A stretch of 64,000 nucleotides of DNA from Phascolarctobacterium sp. (GTDB lineage Bacteria; Bacillota; Negativicutes; Acidaminococcales; Acidaminococcaceae): the NCBI RefSeq assembly GCF_030531065.1, contig NZ_JAUNOQ010000005.1, forward strand, positions 62,001 through 126,000, in the 5' to 3' direction. Numbering within the stretch: the stretch's first letter is position 1; each line of letters opens with the position of its first letter. The position numbers and the translations under genes are program-made. Of the stretch, positions 1-8,223 are shown in pieces. Under the pieces are notes generated by a model. That model was not told the origin of the DNA and searched no databases. It saw only the letters and a list, made by a program, of their open reading frames with translations.

Positions 1-1241
1 TCGTGGTAATATTCCTGTACGTGGCCGGTAGCCAGGCCAATCTGGTTGCCGTAGGAGCTGTAACCCGCGGCGGCGCCGATAGTAATTTTACGCTGCGGCA
101 GCTTGCCCGGCAAGGTTTCGCTGACGGGAGTACGCGGATCGGAGCAGCCCGTTACGCGCATAGCCTGATAAACGTAGGAACGACCGGACAGCGGATCGCG
201 GATTGCGCCGCCCAAGCAGGTAGCGGCGCCGCCAAAGGGTTCTATTTCCGTAGGATGGTTATGGGTTTCGTTCTTAAACATCACCAGCCAATCCTCCTGC
301 TTACCGTCCACCTCAATGGGAACGACGATGGAGCAGGCGTTAATTTCCTCGGATTGGTCAAGATCGTCCAGCTTGCCCTCTTTACGCAGCTTTTTCATGC
401 CGATAACGGCAATATCCATCAGCGTTACAGGGCGTTCGGTATTTTCGCCGTAAACCTCGTCGCGGGCAGCCATGTATTTATCATAAGCCTCCTGAACCGG
501 CTTGGTATAGGTTCCGGGAATAATTTCCACATCCTCTATTTGGGTCATAAAGGTAGTATGACGGCAGTGGTCGGACCAATAGGTATCCAAAACGCGAATC
601 TCCGTAATGGTAGGCTCGCGGCGTTCTTCATTAAAATATTTCTGACACCACAGCAAATCCTCCAAACTCATAGCCAGGCCCATTTCCTTGCGCAGTCCCT
701 CTGCTTCTTCCCTGGTCATGGTCAAAAAGCCTGCCACGCTCTTTACCCGGGCTGGCTCCTCGCAGGCGCTGATTAAGGTCTCCGGCTTAACCTGCTCAGC
801 TTCGCGTGCTTCGATAGGGTTAATGCAGTAAGCCTTAATTTTAGCCACAGCGTCCGCGTCCAGTTGTCCTTGCAAAATATATACCTTGGCGGCGGCTACC
901 GTCGGGCGTTCCTTTTGGGTAATCAGCTGTATGCACTGCTCGGCAAAATCCTCTCGCTGGTCGTACTGACCGGGCAGCAGCTCCACGGCAAAGGCCTGCT
1001 CGCCTTCCGCCAGGGGCAGCTCCTCCTCCATTACCGTATCCACCGGCGGCTCGGACAGCACTAAAGCCTTAGCCATGGCAAATTCCTCGTCGCTCAAGCC
1101 CATCACATCGTAGCGATTAACAATGCGGATATTCTGCAGGCCGCTCATTCCCAGATTATTGCGCAGGTCTGCCAGCAAACCATGGGCCTCAACGGCAAAA
1201 GCGTCCTTTTTCTCCACAAAAATTCTTCTGATATTACTCAT
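1..1241 (-). CDS. purL: Phosphoribosylformylglycinamidine synthase, N-terminal part (partial)
   Basis: The first 413 codons are inside the window and the gene runs off its left edge. It makes FGAM from FGAR, glutamine and ATP in purine synthesis. The motif FKNETHNHPTEIEPFGGAAT, near residues 316-335, is the ATP-binding signature of the FGAM synthase synthetase domain, followed by GGAIRDPLSGRSYVYQAMRV. The residues ahead of it form the N-terminal and linker regions typical of the long single-chain enzyme rather than the short PurL of the PurSQL complex. Whether the glutaminase domain is fused cannot be seen. The start ATG follows GGAGG by seven bases. A promoter lies 57 bases upstream and no purine riboswitch is visible in the short leader. 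Confidence 0.93.
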   Translation of the reverse strand, partial: MSNIRRIFVEKKDAFAVEAHGLLADLRNNLGMSGLQNIRIVNRYDVMGLSDEEFAMAKALVLSEPPVDTVMEEELPLAEGEQAFAVELLPGQYDQREDFAEQCIQLITQKERPTVAAAKVYILQGQLDADAVAKIKAYCINPIEAREAEQVKPETLISACEEPARVKSVAGFLTMTREEAEGLRKEMGLAMSLEDLLWCQKYFNEERREPTITEIRVLDTYWSDHCRHTTFMTQIEDVEIIPGTYTKPVQEAYDKYMAARDEVYGENTERPVTLMDIAVIGMKKLRKEGKLDDLDQSEEINACSIVVPIEVDGKQEDWLVMFKNETHNHPTEIEPFGGAATCLGGAIRDPLSGRSYVYQAMRVTGCSDPRTPVSETLPGKLPQRKITIGAAAGYSSYGNQIGLATGHVQEYYH

Positions 1242-1297
1242 ATACACAGCCTCCAATCAAAAATTTCGAGGTTCATACTTATCGTTTCGTATACTAT

Positions 1298-1326
1298 ATT
1301 GTAGCATATTTCCGCAGCATATCCAA
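1298..1326 (-). promoter_or_regulatory. purL promoter (TTGGAT-17-TACAAT)
   Basis: Read on the minus strand, a -35 box TTGGAT (1321-1326) and a -10 box TACAAT (1298-1303) are separated by 17 bases. This places the start of transcription about 50 bases before the purL ATG. Confidence 0.65.
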
Positions 1327-1379
1327 TATCATGCCTAAAGAATATTAACCGGGCCTTACGCTAAAAGCAGCAGGAATGC

Positions 1380-1410
1380 AAAAACCCCTGCCATACTGCA
1401 GGGATTTTTG
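1380..1410 (-). terminator. Terminator after thiE, roughly symmetrical
   Basis: CCCTGC (1386-1391) pairs with GCAGGG (1398-1403) around a six-base loop, with A and T runs on the two sides. It lies 65 bases after the thiE stop and ends the thiDME operon. The symmetry would let it work in both directions. Confidence 0.75.
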
Positions 1411-1475
1411 TAAAAATTATACGTTAAATCAATTCACAAGATATAAAGCCTTTAAGCCAGGCAGTCTGGCATAAT

Positions 1476-2111
1476 TTATTTGCGGTACAAATCGCGTATG
1501 GCCGCTATTTGACGCACTCTTGCTGTAATATCGTCCGCCGCCAGAATGCCGCTGATAAGCGCCGCTCCGTCGGCTCCCGTCTGCAGCACCTGCTCGTAAT
1601 TAGCAGCCGTAACGCCGCCAATGCCCACCATAGGTACTTTACTAACCTGACGGATAGCCCGCAGGTTAGCCAGGCCCAGCTCCTGTACGTCCTGCTTGGT
1701 GGCGCTGCCAAAAACCGCGCCGCAGCCCAGGTAATCGGCGCCGTCGGCAATGGCCTGCAATGCTTCCTTGGGATTGTGGGCAGAAACGCCGATAACGTAA
1801 TCATTTCCCATAAGCTTACGGGCGACGGCGCAGGGCAGATCGTCCTGCCCCAAATGCACGCCTGCCGCTCCTATCGCCATGGCCAAATCCACCCGGTCGT
1901 TAATAATCAGCGGTACGCCGCAGCTGTCGCACACGGCTTTCAGTTCTATGGCCTCCGCATACATGGGGCCGCCGTCGTTATGCTTGCTGCGGTACTGCAC
2001 CAGCGTTACGCCGCCCTCTAAAGCCTGCCGCACGCAGTCCGCCAGCGTCCGCCCACGCAGCCAGCTGGCGTCCGTAACAAGATAAACGCTGTAATCTATC
2101 TGCGGCTTCAT
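1476..2111 (-). CDS. thiE: Thiamine-phosphate synthase
   Basis: Joins HMP-pyrophosphate and hydroxyethylthiazole phosphate into thiamine phosphate. The 211-residue TIM barrel carries YLVTD at the start, QYRSK and INDRVDLA in the middle, GVHLGQDDLP, and the phosphate-binding GIGGVTAANYEQVL near the C terminus, all family signatures. The ATG at 2111 overlaps the thiM stop in an ATGA arrangement, which fixes this start over a longer in-frame extension running back into thiM. It is the last gene of thiD-thiM-thiE. The operon has the salvage enzymes for both precursors, so it can work without thiC or thiG nearby. Confidence 0.95.
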   Translation of the reverse strand: MKPQIDYSVYLVTDASWLRGRTLADCVRQALEGGVTLVQYRSKHNDGGPMYAEAIELKAVCDSCGVPLIINDRVDLAMAIGAAGVHLGQDDLPCAVARKLMGNDYVIGVSAHNPKEALQAIADGADYLGCGAVFGSATKQDVQELGLANLRAIRQVSKVPMVGIGGVTAANYEQVLQTGADGAALISGILAADDITARVRQIAAIRDLYRK

Positions 2112-2935
2112 GATACTTTCTCTTCCGGCTTGAGGTTTACTAAATTCCATTTCGTCGTTACGTGGTATACGCAGTCCAGCAGGCGCGCCTTAAACATACC
2201 GGGGCCGTCCTTCTTTTCCAAAAAGTTAGCCGCCAGCTCCGCGCTCTGCCCCATGATGACAACGCCCAGAGCCGCCGCCACCAGCATATCCTTCGTTACG
2301 GCGGCGCAGCAGGCCACCAGCGTGCTGGTCATGCAGCCGCTGCCGGTGATATCCTGCAACAGCGGGTGGCCGTTATTCAACACCACCGCCTGCTTGCCGT
2401 TGCTGATATTGTCGATAGCGCCGGTCACGGCAAACACGCAGTTAAATTTAGCGGCGGCGTCCTTAGCCACCTTTAACGCTTCGCCCTCCTGGGTATTTTC
2501 GTCCAGATTATCCACGCCGTGGCCGCCGGTCGTTCCTAAGAGCAGCGCCCGGCATTCGCTGAAATTGCCGCGCACAATGCTGATGCAGCCCTTATGCAGC
2601 AGCTTTAAAGCAAAATTCAGCCGCATGGTGGAGGTCATTACGCCTACCGGGTCCAGAATAACCGGAATCCCCAGCTTTTTGGCTATGGCAGCCGAACGCT
2701 CCATAGCGATTTGCTTATTAAAGCTGATGGTGCCTAAATTCAGCACCAAAGCGTTAGCTCCGGCGGTAATCTCTTCTACCTCCTCCGGCTCGTCCGCCAT
2801 TACGGGAGAAGCGCCAGCCGCCAGGGCCACGTCGGCGCAACTTTCCGCCGTCACGTAATTAGTTATTTCATGCACTACCGGTCTTTGCTTACGTAGCTTA
2901 TCCACCAGCTCGCCAAAGGTATTTTTCAGATCCAT
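2108..2935 (-). CDS. thiM: Hydroxyethylthiazole kinase
   Basis: Phosphorylates the thiazole alcohol THZ for thiamine salvage. The 275-residue protein has the ribokinase-like fold signatures PVMADEPEEV, VILDPVGV, VRGNFSE and the catalytic anion-hole motif DITGSGCMTST. It overlaps thiE by four bases and touches thiD by one base (TAATG), so the three genes should be translated in a coupled way. The length is normal for the family. Confidence 0.95.
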   Translation of the reverse strand: MDLKNTFGELVDKLRKQRPVVHEITNYVTAESCADVALAAGASPVMADEPEEVEEITAGANALVLNLGTISFNKQIAMERSAAIAKKLGIPVILDPVGVMTSTMRLNFALKLLHKGCISIVRGNFSECRALLLGTTGGHGVDNLDENTQEGEALKVAKDAAAKFNCVFAVTGAIDNISNGKQAVVLNNGHPLLQDITGSGCMTSTLVACCAAVTKDMLVAAALGVVIMGQSAELAANFLEKKDGPGMFKARLLDCVYHVTTKWNLVNLKPEEKVS

Positions 2936-3741
2936 TATTCCAATATTCCAGCCTTTCTGTATAAATCCACAAAATGATGCGTAGGCCCGCAGCCGCTGCC
3001 CAGGGCGATACCGTGAGCGATGGCTTGCGTAACGTAGTCCTTGGAGGCCTGCACTGCATCTTCCAAGCTCATTCCTTTAGCCAGATTAGCAGCTAAGCTG
3101 CTGGACAGAGTACAGCCAGTGCCATGGGTATTTTTTGTAGCGATGCGCAGGCCGGTAAACCAGCGTTCCGTCTGCCCGTCAAACAGCAAATCGTCCGCCG
3201 TATCCTGCAAATGCCCGCCCTTCACCAGCACGGCCTTAGCTCCCAAAGCGATAATTTTTTCCGCTACCGGGCGCATCTGCTCCCTGCGCTCCACCTTCAT
3301 GCCGGTGATGGCCTCCGCCTCCGGCAGATTGGGCGTTACCAGCGTCGCCAGCGGCAGCAGCTCGCTGATCAGCGTAGCGCAGGCCTCCGGCGCCAGTAGC
3401 GGATAGCCGCTTTTAGAAATCATCACAGGGTCCACTACTACGATGGGTGGCGCATAACGGTGCAGGCAGTCCGCTATAGTCTTAATAATCTGCGGTCGGG
3501 ATACCATACCTATCTTTACCGCGTCCACGCGGATATCGTCAAAGACGGCTTCGATTTGAGCCTGCACCACATCGCAGTCGATATCCTGCACCTTGGTCAC
3601 GCCGCAGGTATTCTGTGCCGTAACCGCCGTAATTACGCTCATGCCGAAGGTACCGTGAGCGGCAAAGGTCTTGAGATCGGCCTGAATGCCCGCGCCGCCG
3701 CTGGAATCGCTGCCGGCAATCGTCAATAAATGCTTCAACAT
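2935..3741 (-). CDS. thiD: Hydroxymethylpyrimidine / phosphomethylpyrimidine kinase
   Basis: Carries out two successive phosphorylations of HMP to HMP-PP. The N-terminal TIAGSDSSGGAGIQADLKTF and the C-terminal NTHGTGCTLSSSLAANLA are signatures of bifunctional ThiD. The 268 residues are full length, without a fused ThiE or TenA domain. A GAGG sequence lies about nine bases before the ATG. It is the first gene of the thi operon. A TATAAT-like box abuts a dispersed palindromic repeat just upstream. No TPP riboswitch is recognisable in the roughly 30 bases between the repeat and the start codon. Confidence 0.95.
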   Translation of the reverse strand: MLKHLLTIAGSDSSGGAGIQADLKTFAAHGTFGMSVITAVTAQNTCGVTKVQDIDCDVVQAQIEAVFDDIRVDAVKIGMVSRPQIIKTIADCLHRYAPPIVVVDPVMISKSGYPLLAPEACATLISELLPLATLVTPNLPEAEAITGMKVERREQMRPVAEKIIALGAKAVLVKGGHLQDTADDLLFDGQTERWFTGLRIATKNTHGTGCTLSSSLAANLAKGMSLEDAVQASKDYVTQAIAHGIALGSGCGPTHHFVDLYRKAGILE

Positions 3742-3771
3742 ATCTATCTACCTCATGTTTTATATTATTAT

Positions 3772-3894
3772 ACTCCCCCAGTCACCATTGGTGACAGCCC
3801 CCTCTAAGAGGGGGCAAAATGTCCTTCTAATATTTTACTTTTGCTCCCTCGTTGAGGGAGCTGGCGTTTTGCTTTGCAAAACGACTGAGGGAGT
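3772..3894. repeat. Dispersed palindromic repeat, copy A
   Basis: A 123-base element bounded by ACTCCC and GGGAGT. It contains a CCCCCTCT/AGAGGGGG hairpin, a GCTCCCTC/GAGGGAGC hairpin and a variable hairpin rich in GTTTTGC/GCAAAAC. Copy B at 37210-37327 has the same order of parts: CTCCCCCAG, GGTGACAGCCCCCTCT, TTTTGCTCCCTC, GGGAGCTGGC, GACTGAGGGAGT. The middle and the last hairpin differ in sequence while keeping pairing. No open reading frame of note is present, so it looks like a small non-autonomous repeat. Confidence 0.8.
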
Positions 3895-3933
3895 AATTTT
3901 GTACACAACCTTATACTCTTGCGCTTACTTAGG

Positions 3934-3963
3934 AAAAGACCGAGGACTGCTCCCCGGTCTTTT
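3934..3963 (-). terminator. Terminator after tkt
   Basis: AAAAGACCG (3934-3942) pairs with CGGTCTTTT (3955-3963). It sits 13 bases after the tkt stop codon and gives a T-rich 3' end on the minus strand. Confidence 0.8.
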
Positions 3964-3975
3964 GTCAATAACAGC

Positions 3976-5958
3976 TTACAGAACTTCTTTAACCTTAGCC
4001 ACCAGATTATCGGCCGTAAAGCCGTATTTTTCCATCATTACACCGCCGGGAGCAGACGCGCCGAAGGTAGTAATGCCCAAAACATTCTTTTCGCTGCCGG
4101 TATAACGGCTCCAACCGTAAGGTACGCCGGCTTCTACGGCAAATTTCACTACACCCTCAGGCAGTACGCTGGCCTTGTATTCCTCGCTCTGTCTGTCGAA
4201 AGCGTCCCAGCTGGGCATGGACACCACGGTAGCGCCAATGCCCTCGGCCTCCAGCTTAGCCTGCGCCTCCAACGCCAGCTGCACCTCGCTGCCGGTACCG
4301 ATTAAAATAACCCTGGCCTCGCCTTTTGCCGGGCTCAGAACGTAAGCGCCCTTAGCTGCGTTTTCGTGGATAACGTCGGCATAAGCGTGCAGCACGTTCA
4401 GCTTTTGACGGCTGAGCAGCAGGCAGGTAGGCTTATGCTTGTTCATGCAGGCCTGCTGCCAGGCGGCAGCGGTTTCCAGAGCGTCGGCCGGACGGATAAC
4501 GCTGACATTGGGAATCAAGCGCAGGCCCATAGTAGTTTCGATAGGCTGATGGGTCGGGCCGTCCTCACCCAAAGCGATGCTGTCATGGGTCAGCACGAAA
4601 ATAGCCTGAATGCCCATGAGCGCCGCCATACGAATGGTCGGACGCAAGAAGTCGGCAAATACCAGGAAGGTACCGCCGAAGGGAATAAAGCCGCCGTGCA
4701 GGGAAATGCCGTTCAGCACAGTGCCCATAGCATGCTCGCGCACGCCGAAGTGAATATTGCGACCGGTGCGATCCAGCTTGGAGAAGAAGCCGCCGGCCTT
4801 CATAATGGTTTTATTGGAGGGACCCAAGTCGGCGCTGCCGCCTACCAATTCCGGCAGCTGCGCGGCCAGCACCTGAATAATATCGCCGGAGGCTTCGCGG
4901 GTAGCGTTCTTGGAGGTATCCTTGAAAATAGCCTCCAAAGCGGACAAATTAACCAGCGTATTGCCTGCAATGCGATCGGTCAGCTCCTTAGCCAGCTCCG
5001 GATATACTACTTTATAATCCTCCATTAAAGCGTTCCAGGCGTTCTCGGCAGCGGCGCAGCCTGCCAGCTTAGCGGCAAAATGCTCCTTAACCTCCGTCGG
5101 AACATAGAACATTTCCTGCGGCCAGCCGGCCTTTTCCTTAGTAGCGGCCAAAGCGTCGGCACCCAAAGGCTCGCCGTGGCAGGAAGCGTTGTCCTGTTTG
5201 GGACTGCCAAAGCCGATGTGAGTACGCACAATGATTAAGGACGGATGCAGGGTATCTGCCTTAGCCTCTTTAATAGCCTCGGCCATAGCCTCCACGTCCT
5301 CGCTGTCGCCTACGCGCAGCACCTGCCAGCCGTAAGCCTTGAAGCGGGCTTCCACGTCCTCGGTAAAGGCAATGTCGGTACTGCCTTCAATGGTAATTTT
5401 ATTATCGTCATACAAATAAATCAGCTTGCCTAAGCCCAGAGTGCCAGCCAAAGACGCGGCTTCGGAAGCAACGCCCTCCATCAGGTCGCCGTCGGAGGTC
5501 AAGCCGAAGGTGTAATGGTCCACAATGGGGAAATCCGGCTTATTGTACTTAGCGCCCAGCATAGCTTCGGCAATAGCGAAGCCTACGCCCATGGAAAAGC
5601 CGTGGCCCAAGGGGCCGGTAGAAACGTCAACGCCGGGAGTCAGACCGTATTCCGGATGGCCGGGAGTCTTGCTGCCCCATTGACGGAAGTTTTGCAGCTC
5701 CTCCATAGGCAGGTCGTAGCCAGCCAGATGCAGCATGGCGTACAGCAGTGCGCTGCCATGCCCCGGAGAAAGAATAAAGCGGTCGCGGTTGAACCAGTTA
5801 GGGTCGGCGGGATTATAGCTCATAAAGCGGTCCCAAATAGTATACATTAAAGGCGCGGTTCCCAAAGGGAAGCCAGGATGGCCGGACTTAGCCTTTTCTA
5901 CCTGGTCTGCCGCTAAAAAGCGCAGAGTGTTTACGCAAGCCTGATCGATTTTTTGCAT
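3976..5958 (-). CDS. tkt: Transketolase
   Basis: A TPP-dependent enzyme moving two-carbon ketol units in the non-oxidative pentose phosphate pathway. The 660-residue protein has the TPP-binding GDGDLMEGVASEAASLAG near residue 155, GHGSALLYAMLHLAGYDL near the N terminus, and the pyrimidine-domain motif EHAMGTVLNGISLHGG. The start is set at MQKIDQACVN because GGAGG lies eight bases upstream; an earlier TTG in frame overlaps that ribosome-binding site. It follows the tctC-like gene by 31 bases, so shared transcription with it is possible. A clear terminator follows. Confidence 0.97.
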   Translation of the reverse strand: MQKIDQACVNTLRFLAADQVEKAKSGHPGFPLGTAPLMYTIWDRFMSYNPADPNWFNRDRFILSPGHGSALLYAMLHLAGYDLPMEELQNFRQWGSKTPGHPEYGLTPGVDVSTGPLGHGFSMGVGFAIAEAMLGAKYNKPDFPIVDHYTFGLTSDGDLMEGVASEAASLAGTLGLGKLIYLYDDNKITIEGSTDIAFTEDVEARFKAYGWQVLRVGDSEDVEAMAEAIKEAKADTLHPSLIIVRTHIGFGSPKQDNASCHGEPLGADALAATKEKAGWPQEMFYVPTEVKEHFAAKLAGCAAAENAWNALMEDYKVVYPELAKELTDRIAGNTLVNLSALEAIFKDTSKNATREASGDIIQVLAAQLPELVGGSADLGPSNKTIMKAGGFFSKLDRTGRNIHFGVREHAMGTVLNGISLHGGFIPFGGTFLVFADFLRPTIRMAALMGIQAIFVLTHDSIALGEDGPTHQPIETTMGLRLIPNVSVIRPADALETAAAWQQACMNKHKPTCLLLSRQKLNVLHAYADVIHENAAKGAYVLSPAKGEARVILIGTGSEVQLALEAQAKLEAEGIGATVVSMPSWDAFDRQSEEYKASVLPEGVVKFAVEAGVPYGWSRYTGSEKNVLGITTFGASAPGGVMMEKYGFTADNLVAKVKEVL

Positions 5959-5989
5959 TGAGAAAACCTCCAATTACTCAATTTTTATT

Positions 5990-6961
5990 TTAGTTAGCCT
6001 TGGTCAAAAACTTACCATACATTTCGTGGTCCTCGGCCATCATCTTATCAGCGTCGTCGCCGATGATGCAGGATGGGTCGATGCCCTGCTTCATAAAGTA
6101 ATCCTTGAACTCCTTGGATTCGCACACCTTTTTAGCGGCGGCGCGCAGAACCTCCAGCTTTTCCTTAGGAGTATTTTTCGGAGCTACCAGCGCAGCCCAG
6201 GCGCGTACGGTCATATTATGCCCCAGCTCCTTAAAGGTAGGCACATCAGGATAAATTTCGCTGCGGGAAGCGGACATGGTAGCCAGTATCTTCAAATTGC
6301 CTGCGTCAACCTGGCTCTTGAATACGGAAGGATCGGCCAAGGTAGCGTCAATATGCTTACCGGCTAAAGCAGCGGCAATATCGGCGGAGCCTTTCGGATA
6401 AGGAACGTGCTTGAATTGCACGCCAAATTCGTCCTCAAAGGACAGAGCGGCAATATGCCAGATAGCGCCCACGCCGGAATTACCCATTTTTACCTTGCCC
6501 GGATTAGCCTTGGCATAAGCTGCAAACTCATCCAAGCTATTATAGGGCGCCTCCTTCGGCACGATCAAAGCGGCCGGAGCGGCAATAGGAGCGCAGATAG
6601 CGGCATAATCCTTATAGGTATTTTTACATTTTCCCTGATGTGGGAACATAGCCAGCTCTACCGTAACCATGCCCAAGGTATGTCCGTCGGGCTTAGCGTT
6701 GGCAGTTTCCACCATACCGGTCACGCCGCCGCCGTCAGGCTTGTTGACAGGTACGAACTTGCTGCCCGGCAGCTCCTTTTCCATCATCTGAATCAAGCCT
6801 CTAGCAGAGGTATCGGTGCCGCCGCCGGGAGCCTTGGGAATGATAACGGAAATATCTCCGTCGGCAGGATAAGCGGCCTTTTTACTGTCGCCGCCGCAGC
6901 CTGTCAGCATCATAGCCATGGTCAGAACCGCCATGAGCACAACTAAAATCTTTTTCATCAT
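5990..6961 (-). CDS. TctC/Bug-family substrate-binding lipoprotein
   Basis: Likely periplasmic binding protein of the tripartite tricarboxylate transporter family. A lipoprotein signal peptide ends at LTGC, then GGDSKK and the family start ISVIIPKAPGGGTDTSAR. Later GHTLGMVTVELAMFP and KHVPYPKGSADIAAALAG fit the Bug fold. The length of 323 residues is usual. The start at the second of three clustered ATGs gives six bases to GAGGAG. No TctA or TctB membrane gene is next to it, so it is an orphan here; it lies between a sialidase-like gene and tkt. The ligand cannot be named. Confidence 0.88.
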   Translation of the reverse strand: MMKKILVVLMAVLTMAMMLTGCGGDSKKAAYPADGDISVIIPKAPGGGTDTSARGLIQMMEKELPGSKFVPVNKPDGGGVTGMVETANAKPDGHTLGMVTVELAMFPHQGKCKNTYKDYAAICAPIAAPAALIVPKEAPYNSLDEFAAYAKANPGKVKMGNSGVGAIWHIAALSFEDEFGVQFKHVPYPKGSADIAAALAGKHIDATLADPSVFKSQVDAGNLKILATMSASRSEIYPDVPTFKELGHNMTVRAWAALVAPKNTPKEKLEVLRAAAKKVCESKEFKDYFMKQGIDPSCIIGDDADKMMAEDHEMYGKFLTKAN

Positions 6962-6987
6962 GAACATCTCCTCTATTTATATAATTT

Positions 6988-7995
6988 TTATAAAATAACG
7001 CTATCGAGCCGGACGCAGGCAATGTTCTGCCGCTTCCAAGTATAGGTAATGTAAAGCGTATCGCCCTGAGCTATAATAGCCGGATAGGAAAATTCCGCAG
7101 GCTCCGTTTCCAAGTCCAACACTTTGCGCCAGCTGCCGCCGTCGTCGTCCGACCTTAACAGGCTCAAGGGAGAACGCAAGCCCCAGTTGGTTGCCACAGG
7201 ATTGCAGACTAAAAATAAAACGCCGCGCTCCGTGCGCACTAAATCCAGGCCGCTGTTATTATTAGGCAGCTCCGTGGCGTAAGCTTCGCTCCAGGTTGCG
7301 CCGCCGTCGCTGCTGTCGCTGCGGTAGACAAAGCCCTCGCTGCTGCGCAGCAACATATGCACGCTGCCGTCGCCGCTCTGCCACAGGCTGGGCTGAATCA
7401 CGCCGCGACCGTAAAAAGACTGCTGGCTGACGGCAATATCGCTTTCCGCAGTCTTTTCGCCCTGACGGTAGCGCAGGTCTTTAATTCCCACTATGGAGGA
7501 TTTGCGCCAGGTTCTGCCGTCGTCGTCGCTGATATCGGCAAAAGCCTGCCATAGCCCCTGCTCCGTTGACGCTCCTGCCAGCACCCGGCCATTGGCTAAA
7601 CGCACCGGCTTATTACGCACCGGACCGCGCCCACCGCTGGTATCTCCCGGCGCCAGCTCCACCGGTTCGCTCCATGTCAACCCGTTATCGTTGGACAGCA
7701 TGGTCAGCGTCTGCCAGGAGGCAATTTTTTGCCCCTGCTTATAAAAAAGCTGCAACGTACCGTCCCGCCTGCCAAACAGCACCGGGTTCCAGTTAGCCGC
7801 CGCCCCGTCCGCCAGCTTTACAGGTCTGCTCCACCCTTTATCGCCGCGCCTGCTGGCGTAAACGGCCACATCCGGCTCGCCCTCATGGCTGCCGCCGAAC
7901 CAGCAGCACAACAGCTGTCCGTCCGGCAAAGCCGCTATAGTCGACGCGTGGCAAAAAGCCGTGGGCAGCTGCGCCATAATCAATTCCTTACGCAT
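6988..7995 (-). CDS. BNR-repeat sialidase-like protein
   Basis: A six-bladed beta-propeller of the BNR_2 sialidase family. FCHASTIAALPDGQLLCCWF near the N terminus, followed by SHEGEPDVAVYASR, is the family opening. Asp-box-like motifs SNDNGLTWSEP, SDDDGRTWRKS, SSDGGATWSEA and SDDDGGSWRKV occur at intervals along the chain. There is no signal peptide, so it is probably cytoplasmic. Members of this branch are often annotated exo-alpha-sialidase without a tested substrate. The ATG at 7995 is chosen for its spacing from GAGGG; another ATG lies six bases upstream and one further in. The TctC-like gene follows 26 bases later, suggesting a two-gene unit. Confidence 0.82.
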   Translation of the reverse strand: MRKELIMAQLPTAFCHASTIAALPDGQLLCCWFGGSHEGEPDVAVYASRRGDKGWSRPVKLADGAAANWNPVLFGRRDGTLQLFYKQGQKIASWQTLTMLSNDNGLTWSEPVELAPGDTSGGRGPVRNKPVRLANGRVLAGASTEQGLWQAFADISDDDGRTWRKSSIVGIKDLRYRQGEKTAESDIAVSQQSFYGRGVIQPSLWQSGDGSVHMLLRSSEGFVYRSDSSDGGATWSEAYATELPNNNSGLDLVRTERGVLFLVCNPVATNWGLRSPLSLLRSDDDGGSWRKVLDLETEPAEFSYPAIIAQGDTLYITYTWKRQNIACVRLDSVIL

Positions 7996-8039
7996 TAGCA
8001 TACACCCTCAAGAATTTGTAAAATTCCAATAACACAAAT

Positions 8040-8068
8040 ATTGTACCATATATTTTATAAAGCGTAAA
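8040..8068 (-). promoter_or_regulatory. Promoter of the sialidase-like gene (TTTACG-17-TACAAT)
   Basis: On the minus strand TTTACG (8063-8068) and TACAAT (8040-8045) are separated by 17 bases, about 40 bases before the start codon. The rest of the gap 7996-8136 shows no other gene. Confidence 0.6.
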
Positions 8069-8136
8069 CTGCTTTATGCACATTCCTGACAAAAAACTTA
8101 TTTCTGGCGTTGCTGCAGCAATAGCGGCACGTCAAT

Positions 8137-8180
8137 AAAAAAGCCCTGACCGCCGGTCTACTACCAGAATCAGGACTTTT
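8137..8180 (-). terminator. Terminator after the carboxylesterase gene
   Basis: AAAAGCCCTGA and TCAGGACTTTT form an imperfect stem around a loop, with T residues following on the minus strand. It lies 44 bases after the stop of the carboxylesterase gene. Confidence 0.65.
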
Positions 8181-8223
8181 ATGCTCCTATTTTTATTATT
8201 TAAAAACTATTTTTACTGCATCT

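Noticed and set aside
3-776. Plus-strand open frames across the left edge and many others on the plus strand
   Set aside because: They are shadows of well-supported minus-strand genes (here purL) and have no motif or ribosome-binding support.
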